The translations under genes and the position numbers were made by a program. 64,000 bases of DNA from Apricaphanius iberus (Eukaryota > Chordata > Actinopteri > Cyprinodontiformes > Aphaniidae): positions 4,276,001 to 4,340,000 of the forward strand of contig JAPXFQ010001662.1 in the NCBI GenBank assembly GCA_028564705.1. Reading direction: 5' to 3'. Below, piece by piece: positions 23,255-36,181 of the stretch (positions are counted from its first letter, which is position 1; every line of letters starts with the position of its first letter). The notes under the pieces were generated by a model. The model was not told the origin of the DNA. It did not search any database and saw only the letters and a program-made list of their open reading frames with translations.

Positions 23255-26200
23255 TTTGTGTTTATGAAATATCCGGAGGACATCGTCTATGTTAATGAGC
23301 AGCAGGTCTTGAAGATGGCTATTTTGAGTTAGGGTAACTGTTTTGATTTCTAATAAAAGAGCACACTTGCAAGTCATTTGCTTTTAACGTATTTAAAGCA
23401 TGTGTTCTCAGTGTGGTTAGAATAAAAAGTTAAATAATAAACTTAGGAAATTACATGATGAATACAAAACTCACTAAAACGTCTGAAAATTAATAATAGG
23501 GATAATTAATTAGTAATTAAGCAAACTAAAGCAAAACATTTTCTCCTAGCTGGAATTCAAAAATGAAAATCTGAATTACCTGAGCAAAAATGAAAACGTT
23601 AAAATTTCACTTCTGAATGTAGCACAAGTCTACAAATAGACTTAGCAAAGTGTCAGAAATGACATTGCTGTCAAGTGATTGGTCAGTTTACATTTTTTTA
23701 ACACACAATTGAAGGGATGTACCTAATAAAGTTGCCAACCTCTGCAAGTTTACACAAGCAACACTTCATTTGTAAGTAAACCTTATGTATATAACACCTT
23801 TTCACAGGGCGGAAAGCACAAACTCCTTTAAAATCAAAACACGATAAACATAAAATAAAAGATAAAATATCAACTAGCATTACAATTGGAAGAATATTTT
23901 AATGTTTACAAGTTAGTAAAAATAAATCCAGCATGCCCAAATTTTGTGGTGCAGTACCTCTGTGAAATGTTCAGATGCTGTATATAACGACTGTGAGTGA
24001 GAAGACATATGGAACAAAAAGAAAGTGGCTGAGCTGTTCTTTTCTACAGAATCAGATCCTTCCACACCTCTTCTTGTTCTGCCTGGAGGCTTCTCACAGG
24101 TATGATTTGTTGCCCTGAACTGAAAATTAGAATCTCCAAATTAGAAGTCAGGGAGTCTTGTCGGAGCCTGACCTTGGATTCTCACCTCCAATGCAGCCGG
24201 ACCTGTGAATTCTGGGTCTTATCAACAATGTGGCTATGTCATGCCTTTGCACTCTCATCTGAACACTTGTTGATGATTTCTTTGTACATTTGTATCATGC
24301 TCAAAAACCATCTTGTCCTTTTTTGACCCTTATGTGTTTATTGTAAGTGTGCCTACTCTATCAAAAGCTCAGATTGATGATTAAAAAAGAGTTTATGCAA
24401 TTAAAGTTGTTTTGCAGTAAGGTGATAATTAGCCCTGTTGTCTCACTGCAACTCTGATCCAAACCAAACTGTAGCTGTGCAGAAATCTGTATGGTCTTGT
24501 GCTTGTATGGCTTTCTGAAACAATGTGAGTGCTTAAGTTGTTTTCTGTTTTTAAGCCTCGGTATGAATGTAACCTTAATATTATGTCTGTGTTAGATCTA
24601 TAGAAACCTGTAATTCAATATCTGAAAAAGATGGTTCAAGGTGAGTTAGGCTCTAATTAGGAATTGATTAAATGAACAAGAAATAATGTCTTTTTTTCTA
24701 GACCTGATATGCATATTATTGATGTTTTGAGCTATTAAACTGTTTGCGTGCTTGCAGGCCCAGAATCCACGGATTTTTACTACAGATGGACTTGGGGCAC
24801 ACGTGAGCGCATCCTGCAGAGTTACACTGTGACAGGTCTGGGATCTAGCAGCCCATTACCATACATGTCTTGTCAGGGAGGGGGGCTCCAGAGTCCAGCA
24901 GTGATCTGTAAGGTTTCAGTTAGAGATCTTTCATCCTGTTCAGAAAGAAACTGCCAGGGGACCCTGCAGAACACGATTTTTAATGCTCTTAGTGCGAAAG
25001 AAATGAGCGTGGAGGCAGAAGTGCCCAGAGCCAAACGTAGCACCTTTGATGTGTCAGGGTGGCATTAGAGAGGCAGGACAGCAAGTACCTTCTTAGCCAC
25101 CCCAAAATTTGATTGTGTCGTTATTCATGCTAACTTGATGTTGGAAATAAATGACAGATATGATAAATAAATATGAAGAAAGCAAGCAATTAAACAGGAA
25201 ACATTATCCTTTAAATTATTTGTAGTTAAATCATGGAATAGTGTTTGAACTGAGAGATCGAAAGTCACCCCCCAAAAAAAACAATAATTTGATTACATTT
25301 TATAATCCATAGTGCCTTCTTACAGTACAGCTGACTTTCGTTTTCACTAGTCAAGAGAAAAACCAGTCTAAAAAAGCTGTAAAAATCTGAACCATTTTTT
25401 TAACTTGGAAATAATTTAAATTTGACTGGATTAAAAAAAATTCTAAAAATGATAAAATATTTTTTCAATAAGTCATAATTTAGGTTAATGATTATTTCAC
25501 TCGCTATTTAGTTTATTTTTCTTGAACATTTTATAAAAATCTGAACATGTTTTATGTTGTTTTATATGCAACTGTTTTGTTTTCTCTGTTAATTTATAGT
25601 TTAACCAAATAATTTAGCTATTTTTTTTAGCTATATTGATTTTGGAGGGTTAGTCCTCATTGCCTCATCGTCTGTAATTGAGCAGCATGTTAGTGTGCAC
25701 CTTTTTTTCATTTTTTTAGTTTATTTGTAGTGTTTCTTAAGTGTCTGGAAAACAAAAAGATGGCAAAACTAGTTTGTTTCACTGATTCTAAGTTGACCTC
25801 TCCCCAGTTTTTTTTTACAAGTGTTGTGATTAAAAAAAATGAAGGAAACAAGCAAAAAGTCATTAATGTCTTTTGTTCTTTTTAATATTTTTAAATTCTC
25901 TGTTTAATAAAATCTATGTAAGACAATTTCTTGGGCTTTAAATTAGCTAAAACGGGCTTATAACAACAGCTCACATTTGAATCGCACACTGTTGCTACTA
26001 CTACAAGCTACTACTTGACACAAACTGATGTTTAACTGCAGTAGAGGGAAGAATGGAATAATTTTATTTATTTTTTTTTAAATCAACTGAATAATAGAAT
26101 GTTATATAGATTAGTGTTTTACAGTAGATCTTGAAATTAGATTTGGATTTAAAATATGTGATAATATCTTTTATCATTCTATTACCTTAATAATAGAATT

Positions 26201-26639
26201 GTAATAATGTTTAAAATGTTTAAATTTGAATGTAATTCTCTAACTTCATATAAAATTTTTAACACATTGTTTTTTTAATATTAGAGATTTTATACAAAAA
26301 TACTCAAAATATTAATTAATAACAAACATTTACAAAGGGTTTGCTGAAATGTTTTTTTCTTTTTTCTTATTTAGAAACACTAATAGTAACTAAGCTTAGA
26401 TAAATATGATTATATAATCCTGCGATATTGTGATATGTCACCAGTTGTTGTTGTTCTCTGGGGCTCAGCTTCACTACATCCCATGATCACCATCCAGTTT
26501 AAGTACCTACATCAGTCTATCTATTATACACAATGCAAACTGGCAGCATCTTTTACAAACACACACACACATGCCATTGACAGACTTCTATCATCACCTT
26601 TCAAAAGCTGTTTATGGGGAGATTTGTGTAAATGAAATC
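23255..26639. other. gene-free AT-rich stretch
   Basis: Very AT-rich, especially 25,080-26,420, with many poly-T runs. The exception is 24,740-25,070, near 50% GC with an open frame of 106 codons; it has a possible acceptor (TTGCAG at about 24,783) and an internal GTGAGC, but no recognised domain. Confidence 0.4.
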
Positions 26640-26860
26640 ACTTTCTCTGGGACATAAAAAGGCATTGTTCGGCAGCCTGGCGGTAATTATACTACACAGA
26701 CTCAAACTGAAGGAAGCTATTTAGCAATACGGCCCTGGCCTGGGCCTCTGCTGCTGATCTCATTTGGCTGCATTAATTAGCTCGCTTAGAGCCACGAAGC
26801 TGGGGTGTTGATGCCGCAGCCCACTGCTTGGCTGGTTGGTTGGTTAGTTAGGATGACTAA
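26640..26860. promoter_or_regulatory. candidate conserved non-coding element
   Basis: An abrupt shift from AT-rich flanks to balanced, non-repetitive sequence with no frame worth calling. It contains GCTGCATTAATTAGCTCG, a palindromic TAATTA homeodomain-type site (near 26,770-26,790), in a pyrimidine/purine-mixed context. Enhancer function is inferred; conservation untested. Confidence 0.3.
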
Positions 26861-28049
26861 CACAACAGTCTGTTCAGTTTTCTTGTAAATCTACAGACCT
26901 CGTGAACTTCCTTACACCTCACTCCCCTCCTACTCCTCCTGCCTATCAGTCAAAGACAGCTGGGGCTGCACAGAGGGCATGACTGCTCCCTATTCACTGC
27001 ATTCAGCCATTGCTTCATAATAGACCATGCAGCCTGCTCCATTTGTGGAGGAAAGAAAAATCTTTCATTCTGTTTGTGGTTTAAATGAGTCTGCAAAGAC
27101 TGAATATTTGCGCAGAAGACTGAGTGTGAGAAATTTTATCTTATGTTTTGAAAAATGTAAAAACAAATATGGGCAAAAATATTCTGCAATGGTAGGGGGT
27201 TAAGAAAAAAATAGAAAAATCTCAGAAAGGTTTTCGTAAAGGTTTAGAAAAGTTTTTTTTTATGGATTATGGCTGCTAACAGTTCCAAAAGATCCAGTTA
27301 AAAATGTTTTCTATGACTGTGGAAGATGCACCATCAGGTCCACCTTTGTGTTTATCAGTTTATTAATACCTTCAAGATGCACAAGTTAGGTTCAAGTGAC
27401 TAAATGAAAAAAACACACAAAAAGAGCTGAAAATGGTCAACCCTGGCTTGAAAGTGTGTGAACAAACCATTTTAATTTCAATGATGAACTCTTAAAAACA
27501 TTTAGAAAGCCAGCAGAGCCTTTGGTTCAAGACACACCCAACTCAACAACGCCTTAACAGATTCAAAGAAAGTTTGTTCTTCTTGACAGCAAAATATAAA
27601 GAAGAATCTTAATGTGAAAAAAGACATAAAGCTGCAGTGAAGTAAGCGGACACGTTAATTCTCAAAACAGTACAACCATTTTCTGTGAACTTTTTAAGTC
27701 ATATAAAGTGCTCTGCTCTTTTCACACAAAAGCCTTTTTGAAGAAGGTGTCAGCTCTTCAAATACAGGATGTTTTATTTTTAACTTGACATTCTCTTATG
27801 CTTGTGAGGCTTTTATTTTCGTACTGTAAACTTCTTTGGGTTTAGAGTGAAATCACACAGTAGTCTCATGCCAAACACAGGCGTGTTTCTGAGGTGGGCT
27901 TGGACTTAAATAGGTAACAGTAGATTTAAAGAGCAAAAAGGCTGTCAAAAGAAAACACACCCTTCACCCTCTACTTTCCTCTCAAGTAGAGGTTCAATGA
28001 ATTTACTTACATCAAGTTTCATTGCTGAAAAACCTTTTTTCAGTTTACT
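26861..28049. other. gene-free stretch
   Basis: 26,880-27,030 continues the GC-richer block. The rest is AT-rich with A-rich runs; 27,290-27,700 may be an old transposon interior but was not assignable. Confidence 0.35.
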
Positions 28050-28331
28050 GCAAGACATGTGGAGGACACAGCAGACATAAGGATGAAGATGCTCTGATCA
28101 GATGAGACTTAACCTCACTTTATAGCCTGCATGCAAAAACAACACAGAAAAATCACTTTAAATACACTATTCTCAGATATAAGCATAGCAATGGCAGCAT
28201 TATACTGAGGGAATGTTTTTCTTCCAAATATTTAAGGAAGGGTTTGATATGAAGAGCACTGGAGCCAAACACAGGGCAATCCTGCAAAAGTAGCCTGCAA
28301 AAATCCTTTGATGTTTGAGGCTGTAATTTGA
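28050..28331 (+). mobile_element. Tc1-like transposon remnant (middle part)
   Basis: GATGCTCTGATCAGATGAGA (about 28,087) begins the DDE-region match. AATGGCAGCATTATACTGAG corresponds to the GGSIM..WG motif, and GGAGCCAAACACAGGGCAAT follows in the family order. Fragment of about 280 bases, frame lost. Confidence 0.7.
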
Positions 28332-30779
28332 CAAAATATGACTAAGTTTAAAAATGAACTAAATATCTTTGCAGAACAGTATAAACTTGATGTGAATTGA
28401 ATCAGATTTAAACTTGGGATTTTAAATTACTAATCCGAACATGGAACCAGTGACATGTTTTAAACTGGAAATAGAAAATGAGATACTACAAAGGTCATTG
28501 TTGCATGTGCAGAGTGAGGCGCTCATGTCCACTAAGTCAGGGTGGAGTAGGTCATTTTCATAATTTGCCAATGGAGCAGGTGATTGTTTGAGCCTGGCAT
28601 GACTAGGGCAGAGGTAGTGGGGCAGATGGACCTGTCTTGCACTGACCATGTATTCCTGCACCCTGCTGGGGCTCCAGGAGGGCGGTGAGCAGGCTCCCAG
28701 AAAGGAGGGTGTCCCACTGACACCCTGGCATTGAGCCCTGCCAAGTCTTGGCCTGCACCCATCTCTGAAGCCTGTCCCCCCTCTCACCCAGCCTCCATCA
28801 CAAACCCCACCCTCCAAAACACCCTAAATGCTGACCAAGCCCTCAGGGCTTAGGCCTGCCTCCTGGGCTTACAATGGCTCAGACAACAAGCTGGTCCTTG
28901 GAAGGAGTATGCCAAATAACAATGTAAAAGGGAAGACTCTTGCAGTGCCATGTGTTAAGATCTGAATGCAACACGGTTCTTCTGTCACCTGAAGGAAAAG
29001 TTAACATACTGTAATGGTTAATCATGCACAAAACCTAGTACAGGCCACTCACTATTAATATGTTTTTGATGTGAAAAAAAGTAATCTGTTTATGCAGATG
29101 TATCTTCTCATCTTTTTATCCGCTTCTTTGGAGGTCCAGTCATTTTCAGCTATGTGGCAAACACACACAGCTTGAGCTGTGAATTTTCTTTGCAAGGTGA
29201 TATTTCCTGTCTATGTGCAAATAAAGCACACAGCAAAAAAATATTAAAAAATACTGTCACAGACAAAGACTAGGGGGGCTCTTAAGTGTGAGAAACTACA
29301 TCATATTCCTAATACATGTTTTTTATGTAAATCATTGAAAGTAATGAACTCATCACACTTATATAAAAGTATCATTAGGGAATGATTAAAGAAAATCTCT
29401 CATGTTTTTCATACAAGCCCTGTTGGCAGTGTGCACTAACTTAAATTGTGTAGGTAGGGGGTCTGAAATCTCAAGTAAGCTGTTCAAACTATTATTCTCC
29501 AACAGAAACTCAATTTGCACCACACTGGAATACAAGTTGTCTTTATCGACCCATTGCTGCCTCTCCATAGCTGCATGAGGCCTGGTTAAATCATGAGGGA
29601 GGAGATTGGTAGGGGGTTGCAGAGCAGTAGATTGGCGATAATTGGTTGAAGGACAGTATACAGTGATAAAGGGTCTAAATAGCCAGGCTTGTTCCTGTCA
29701 TGTTTCACCACTTCTATTTCCATACCAATTAAACCCTGTTGAAGCTGCCACGATGGGAGAGGTGCAAAGGATGTGGAATAACTGAACACATCAAAGCAAT
29801 GCTGCAGTATTATTTATACAACTGATTTTTTTGAATATTTATTGAGAGTGCAACAGCTTTACATTCACTGGGTTCAGACTATCCTCATTATTGTACCACA
29901 GCTCCTTTTTTGTTGTTAAACAATGATACCCTATTTAGAATATGCTCCAAAGCTTGTGAATTTTGTGGGAAATCATGCTTGTGATTAAAATATAGATTAC
30001 TCTATTTCATTTACCTTCACAGAAAACCTTCAAATATAGGAAGTAAGGCATGGATAGAAGAGCAGACTTAGATTGGATGGGCATGGTTCCCAGAAGACAT
30101 CCACCAGTGCTTATATCCCATGATGAGGTGCCGATAATCCATGAGGATGACAAGGTCTCATTTCAAAGTAAGATCGAGGGGTGCATTGATTCCACTCTGC
30201 CGAGATGGGATCTGATTTGAGTTTGAATATATGAGAATGAACCAATGCTTCCCAATATCACCATGAAATTGGGTTTGTGCATTACACATTCTTCTGCTGC
30301 CCAGCAAACCGTGCAGTTTGCAGTGTTTTGTGATTCTGTAGCAAAGATGTAGGCCTCATCTCAGAATATACCTAGAAGGCATCGACCTCCAAAAACTGAT
30401 GTCAGAGCTAACCAAGTTTTGGCTTGACAGAAGGTTCTCAAATAAATATAACTAAATTTGCAACAGTTCATTTACATCGTGACTCGTCCTACAAAAGGTT
30501 GCCAGGAGTTGCATGTGTGAGTGCACTCATTTTCATTTGGCATGTTGAAATAACTATTTGTTCTTTTAGAAATCTTAATAATTTGTTTTAACCAACCAAG
30601 CGTATAGCTCACAAGCCAAGGAAATAGTATGGCTTAATAAATAAGAGCATACTCTTGCTTTTCTCTTCCATTGTTCTTCTGCTCTTTGTCCCTCTTGTCC
30701 TCCTCTGTTGTCTCAGTTCTTCTTGTTTATGGGTAACTGATGCTATTATTGATTTTAATCAATCTCTAAATGTTTCCGT
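28332..30779. other. gene-free stretch with a GC-rich patch
   Basis: 28,540-28,900 is unusually GC-rich (C-rich on the plus strand), gives overlapping minus-strand frames and contains short hairpins such as AAGCCCTCAGGGCTT; I cannot assign it. 30,050-30,420 is non-repetitive and mixed in composition. No gene is called. Confidence 0.35.
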
Positions 30780-30970
30780 CAATTGAGTCTCGTGTTTTGT
30801 CTGTTTTTTAAATTTTCATCCTAAATTGTTGTTTTAATCCAATGCTAAATGTTCTTTTTTATTGTTTCTCTGATGTTTTTTTCACATTCTTGTTATATAT
30901 TTGGGTAACCTTAAATTGCCTTGTGTTGAAAGTGTTCTATACAAATAAAATTACCTTGCCTCGTCTTGCC
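30780..30970 (+). mobile_element. L2-type LINE 3' end with (CCTTG)-type tail
   Basis: Ends in CTTAAATTGCCTTGTGTTG, TTCTATACAAATAAAATTAC and CTTGCCTCGTCTTGCC. The same 3' end is at 50,740-50,815, where coding sequence also survives. 5'-truncated. Confidence 0.7.
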
Positions 30971-31474
30971 TTTCACATTATTGTACCTATCTTCTTCCAT
31001 ATTTCAGTCTTTACAATGCTTGAATCCTTTAAAGTGCATTTAGGGAAAAATGCACTTTAGGAAATAGTGCATTTAGGGAAATTCTTACTGAATTGATGAA
31101 TAAGGTTTGATTTGGTTTTAATATCCTAATTCAGGTGTCTGTGGTACAGATCAATAGTAAACATGTGTTGGGGAGTTATTAATCACATACAAACATATTT
31201 TTATGGAAGTACATCGCCAACCTTTAAAAAAGAAAAAGAAAAAAAAAGGATTGAAATGTGATCCTTAAATATAAAACCTGGTTGTTGACATTTTTATCCT
31301 AACAACTGACACAGTCATTCTAAAACAATTTTACACAATAACCAGGTCTCATTTGCTTGTAATTATCCTTACATCTATTAGTCTAAATTTAATCTAAATA
31401 AGTCCCATTCATCCTAAACTAAGCAATCTTTATTTTACATTTACTGATTGAACACTTTGATCCATATTACAATA

Positions 31475-31660
31475 CAATACAATACAATCCAGATAATCAT
31501 GCAGTGCCATTTGGTAAAAAAATAGTTAAGTGTTTATCAGCTGATTGCATTGAGTCATTGAATTTGCAGCAACTCCTCACTTTTAATGATAGAAAACTTC
31601 AGCAGAACCAGGCTAAATTTGAATGGGCCACCTGCCTCATATTCCTTGGTGCTGGGACAA
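31475..31660 (-). mobile_element. LINE 3' region, copy 2 (decayed)
   Basis: Begins with an ATACAATACAATACAATCC tail and carries CAGCAGAACCAGGCTAAATT (about 31,599), matching the reverse complement of the 41.44-kb copy. The middle is degraded. Confidence 0.5.
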
Positions 31661-32249
31661 TATGGGAATGTGACACTGCTAACCAGAGAATGAATATAGC
31701 ATCTATAATAATTAATAGCTCTGTCCTGGAAGCTCAACATGGAACCACTGATTTAGGAATAATATTGATAAGCAAGGCAAACAGCTAAACATAGATGCTC
31801 TGAATGATGGTTACTTTCAAGAGAAAGGAAAAAAGAAGTTAAATGCACCAAAGACACATACATGGATAAAACAGGTGTAAAGTGTTAAGTAAGCTGTTAT
31901 CTAAATCCAAGCTATTATCACTATTATAATTTCATACTTTTGTCCATTGAAGCTTTTTGGTTAAATTTAAGCAACTTGTTGTGGAAGTGTTTCCCATTTA
32001 ATTAATCTGGTCCAAACAAGATAAGCGAGAACACATGGGATTCAGTGTGGTGGTGTTTTGTTTCCTACTGTGCTCCCTCTTGCCCAATAATCACAAAAAT
32101 ATGCTAATGTTTGTTAATAGCTATTGTTTAAAACAATTGTGCATGTATGATTATTTTTTTTTTCTAGATAGAGGCACATTTATCTCCAGTTTCCTTGTTT
32201 CAAGAAATGAAAGTTATGCTTTCATATGCAATCAAGTGACCACCTGATA
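31661..32249. other. gene-free stretch
   Basis: Nothing recognised; moderately AT-rich. Confidence 0.4.
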
Positions 32250-32472
32250 AGACTGTGGCTCAGGAGGAAGGAGTTTGACTCATAATTGGTGGGTTGACAG
32301 TTCAAACGCCCTCTTTGTCTGTCTTGGTCGTTGTATCTTTGAGCAAGGAACACATTCAACTCTAACATGTGATTGTGTCCATGAATGAGTGAATGACCGA
32401 ATGTAGTGGAAAGCGCTTCGTGGTCCTCTGACAATGAAAATGTGCCATGTGAATGCAGACGATTTATCATTT
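32250..32472 (+). repeat. tRNA-derived SINE-like repeat, copy 2
   Basis: A box A-like TGGCTCAGGAGG (about 32,256) is followed by a box B-like AGTTCAAACGCC (32,299-32,310), then the TTGAGCAAGGAACACATTCA body and a GAAAGCGCTTCGTGG tail ending in GATTTATCATTT. Same family as 2.0 and 56.4 kb, opposite orientation. Confidence 0.7.
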
Positions 32473-32639
32473 CAATTGGTTCCGATATTGCAATCATTCT
32501 ACCCTCTTCTGGATTTGGAACCAGTGTTTCCACAAGTGATACCTGTGTAATAACATATATGATTTCTTTGAAGAATGTCTGTATAAGGGCTATGTATAAG
32601 ATTAAAGTATATAGACACTGATGTGTGTGTAAGGTGCTT

Positions 32640-33320
32640 TGGGAGGGATGGTGCTAAGGAGAATCCATCTAAGGAGTGTGATTCCTCTTAACTGAGAAAG
32701 CACTGTCAGTCACTCCGAGGCACTGTTTACATTTCCCTCTGAGTGTTTCCCCCCACGGCTCTCCATCCAATTCTCCTCAACAAGGGACCATGAGGGATCA
32801 GGGTGAAATAAGAGTGGGCTCATGAATGGAAAGGCACAAATTGACATGTGGCGTTTTGTGAGGTGAGTGCCCAACCTCTCGACCACTGATTACCATTCGC
32901 TAATGAGCGCTCCTGTTTGTATGTCTCTGCACTTCTCTGTTCTCCGCTTCTTTCTCCTCTCCATCTTTGTGCAAGCCCGGACCGCTCGGTTGACCATAGG
33001 TGTTCTGTTAATGGGGAGACGCACTCATGAGTAATTAAAGCAGCAGGGGGGCTTGTACTATACCAGCAGCCTCCAGTTGTCCCTCCAACCTCTTTTTGAA
33101 GCCCCCCTCCCCTTCCCACTCTAACTCAATCTTGTCTGCCGAACTGATCATTGTTCAAGGCCAGTTTTGCCCCTGGCAGTTCTCTCACTTTCTAATGATG
33201 CCTTTCTGAGCTGCAAGGCCTGTGTCCTCCAAAACCCAGGGCCAATTGGGGCCAGTTGTTGTTTTCACGCCAGCTTCACTCCATCGAATGACAGCTCCTT
33301 GCCTTTATCAGTAAGAAAAT
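32640..33320. promoter_or_regulatory. candidate conserved non-coding block
   Basis: About 680 bases of balanced, non-repetitive sequence between AT-rich repeats. It includes TGATTACCATTCGCTAATGA (about 32,887) and several other TAAT-type cores, CCAATTGGGGCCAG and CATCGAATGACAGC. The 99-codon minus-strand frame (33,119-32,820) has no domain. Probable cis-regulatory block; untested. Confidence 0.3.
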
Positions 33321-33569
33321 CTGCCAACAGGTAGAGAAACACACATTATAGACAAACTATGTTGGTAAATATCATGATTGTTGGATGTTTGGATTTTGGG
33401 TTGTGGTTGTATGTGTATTTTAATTATTCTGTTTTTGTATTTAGCTTATTGAGCTTGTATTATTTTTGCATTTGAGTTTTGATTAGATCAGGTTTTTCCC
33501 CTTGTCATCTCAGCCCTCTACAAAGGCAGACTGGAAGATATCATTTAACTTTCTCACTTGAAAGATGCA

Positions 33570-34010
33570 GGGGAATCATTCTTTTCTGAAATTATTAACA
33601 GAAGCACTAATAATTCACTGACTTTATTTGCAACAGTTGAGAGACTTACTAATCCTCCAGTGACAGTAGCGCCAGAAATAAATTCCACCAGGGCATAAAA
33701 TGATTTTGCCTCAATATCTGACCCATAGTTTTTTGAAGAAAGTTTTCCCTGTCATTGGGTCTGATTTGATTCAAATAGTTAACTCATCCCTCCTAACCTG
33801 GACAGCACATTAATCAACAACTATGGGCAGGTCTCTAACCTTCCAGTCATCAGCAAGATTATCGAAAAAGCTGTGTTTCAACAGTAAAATACCTTCCTAA
33901 AAATGACCGACCATTATGATATTTTTCAGTCTGGTTTCTGTGCTCACCACAGCACAGAGACTGTCCTCGTCAAAGTTCTCAATGGCATACACATAAACAC
34001 ACACTGTGGT
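33570..34010 (+). pseudogene. L2-type LINE reverse transcriptase fragment
   Basis: Despite stops and frameshifts the order of L2 motifs is clear: a linker, LINNYGQVSNLPVISKIIEK (the YRPIS region), then a short gap and DIFQSGFCAHHSTETVLVKV (reverse transcriptase motif around 33,930-33,985). It ends abruptly at about 34,010 where the tail of the minus-strand LINE begins. I do not see its continuation on the far side at 37.1 kb. Confidence 0.8.
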
Positions 34011-34644
34011 ACAATTCCGTTCACTCATTCATTCATTCATTTTGTTTATTTGAGCAATTTGTGTGATAAAAAATCATAAAAATAAATAAAAAGGCATAAT
34101 TTGTGCTGTATGCAGTGATAACGCAAGGCACACATAAAAGCTCAAAATGAGTAAGCTGAAATATAAAACTTGTTAATGCTTACCCCTTTCTCACATTCTT
34201 TCTTTTCTTGACAACAATTGCTATGTTACAGACATTGGTAATATTCAAAAGGACTGCACAGCTTGACAATGTTACGTCTGTATACACTGTTGAGCACCAT
34301 TTTTTTAGAAAAGGAAAACAAACGACAGCAAATACTGAACACTATAGCATATATAGCCTTAGCTAGTTTGCAAGTATTGTAGTATATGATGAGGAAAGAA
34401 AGAAATTATGATAACCTGGAACACAAAGGTTAAAAGTCTGGCCATCTTTAAGATTTAAAAAAAAGGAAAGAAGAAAAAATATAAAATACTAAACAAATAT
34501 AAATATTCATTGGACCTCGCCGCTTATATTTGCTGTCTCTATTACTGAACATTTTTAAGATACTGTTTGGAAGAAATTGATACCTTACTTTATACATTAT
34601 TTGTAAGGATTTGAATTTGATCAAATCATGAATTGTTATGATTT

Positions 34645-35540
34645 TTAAAATAGAGGGTTAGACTGTTCCCTCTTACCAGCGCTGCATATTATTCTGACAG
34701 CCTTTTTCTGCAGGATGTTAACCGGATTAAGATTGGTTTTATAAGTATTACCCCCTATCTCTGTACAATAACTGATGTAAGGTATGATTAATGTGCAATA
34801 AACAGTACAAATAGCTTTTTCATTTAGTAAGTATTTAGATTTTCCCATAATTGCAATACATTTCGCAATTTTATTTTGAATGAATTTAAGGTATGATTTC
34901 CAGTTTAGCTTATGATCAAGGATGAGACCAAGGACATTATATTTATCAACACATTCTATTGCTACATTGTTTAGTGTAATTATTTGTTTAGTATCAATTC
35001 TCTTGTTACCAAACACCATAAATGTATTTTTTTTTTCAAGTTCAATGTCAGTTTGTTACTGTAAAACCATTCCATAATTTTTCCATTTCTGTTGAGATCT
35101 CGAAAATAAAATTTTCCAAGTTCTTTCCAGAAGACAGAATTGTAGTGTCATCTGCATAGAGGAATAATTTAGGTTTATTAGAGATGAAACATAAGTCAGT
35201 GATGTACAGTTAGAAGATAATTGGGCCTAGTACTGAATCCTGTGGTACCCCAAACTGAATGAATTTCATGGTAGATTTGTATTCGTTTATCTGGACAAAC
35301 TGCTGTCTGTTGGATAAATAAAATTTTAGCCACTGTAGTGGGCAACCTCTGAAACCATGTTTTCTAACTTTTTAACTAAGATGCTATGATTAATTTTTTG
35401 AAAAGCTTTTGTCAAGTCAATAAAAACGGCTATAGAATATTCTTTGTTTTCAATACAGTCACTTACGTCCTCAACCAAGTCCATCAACGCCAATGCTGTG
35501 GAATGTTTTTCCCTAAACCCGTACTGGCTTTCACGCAATA
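34645..35540 (-). pseudogene. CR1-type reverse transcriptase and C-terminal domain
   Basis: The minus strand gives ESQYGFREKHSTALALMDLV, then SIAVFIDLTKAFQKINHSIL (motif A; the usual KAFDTI aspartate is a glutamine), FGVPQDSVLGP, and the intact catalytic YADDTT box (YADD at 35,158-35,147). After a frame change comes the thumb, 35,019-34,645, with DHKLNWKSYL, PYISYC and LQKKAVRII. Loss of the motif A aspartate and the frameshifts would abolish activity. Confidence 0.8.
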
Positions 35541-36181
35541 AATTATTAATATCAATATAGTTATTTAATCGAACTGCAAAACGTTTCTCAAGTATTTTGG
35601 ATATTTAAGGCAACAATAATATGGGTCTATAATTAATAAGAAAATGTTTATCTCCATTTTTATAAATTAGAATTACTTTTTCTATCTTCATAAGAGGTGG
35701 AAATGTAGCAGTTGAGAAGGACAGGTTACGAATATGTGTTATTGATTTATCATTTCCTTTATAACCTTTTTAATTAGGCTCATATCCAGGCCATAGCAGT
35801 CGAATAATTGTTTTGTTTTTGAACCATCGAACAATTTGAAATATCTCCATTTCATCTACTGGGTTGAGGAAGAAGGAACTGAAGCGATCATTTTCACGGG
35901 CAGCAGTATGTTCAAAGGCAGCGTCTTGTGTTACAAATGGCTTTGCAAGTTCCAGACCAATTTCAACAAAGTATTCATTCACGTTTTCCACAACCTCCTG
36001 AGTATTAGTCACAGTCTTTTTTTTGTTGCTATCAAGCAAGGCTCTGTAATAATCTTTCTTACATTTCCACAAAATATCAGTTAGTTTATTTTGTATTTTT
36101 TATACCTAATTTCCGTTTCTTTTAATAATTTTTTTATGCAAAGTATTTTTTTCTTTTTGCAAGCACTTAATAAGCCTTTTG

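Noticed and set aside
24783..24830. Short exon between TTGCAG and GTGAGC
   Set aside because: Only 47 bases with no partner exon, domain or frame support; kept as part of the GC-richer island finding.
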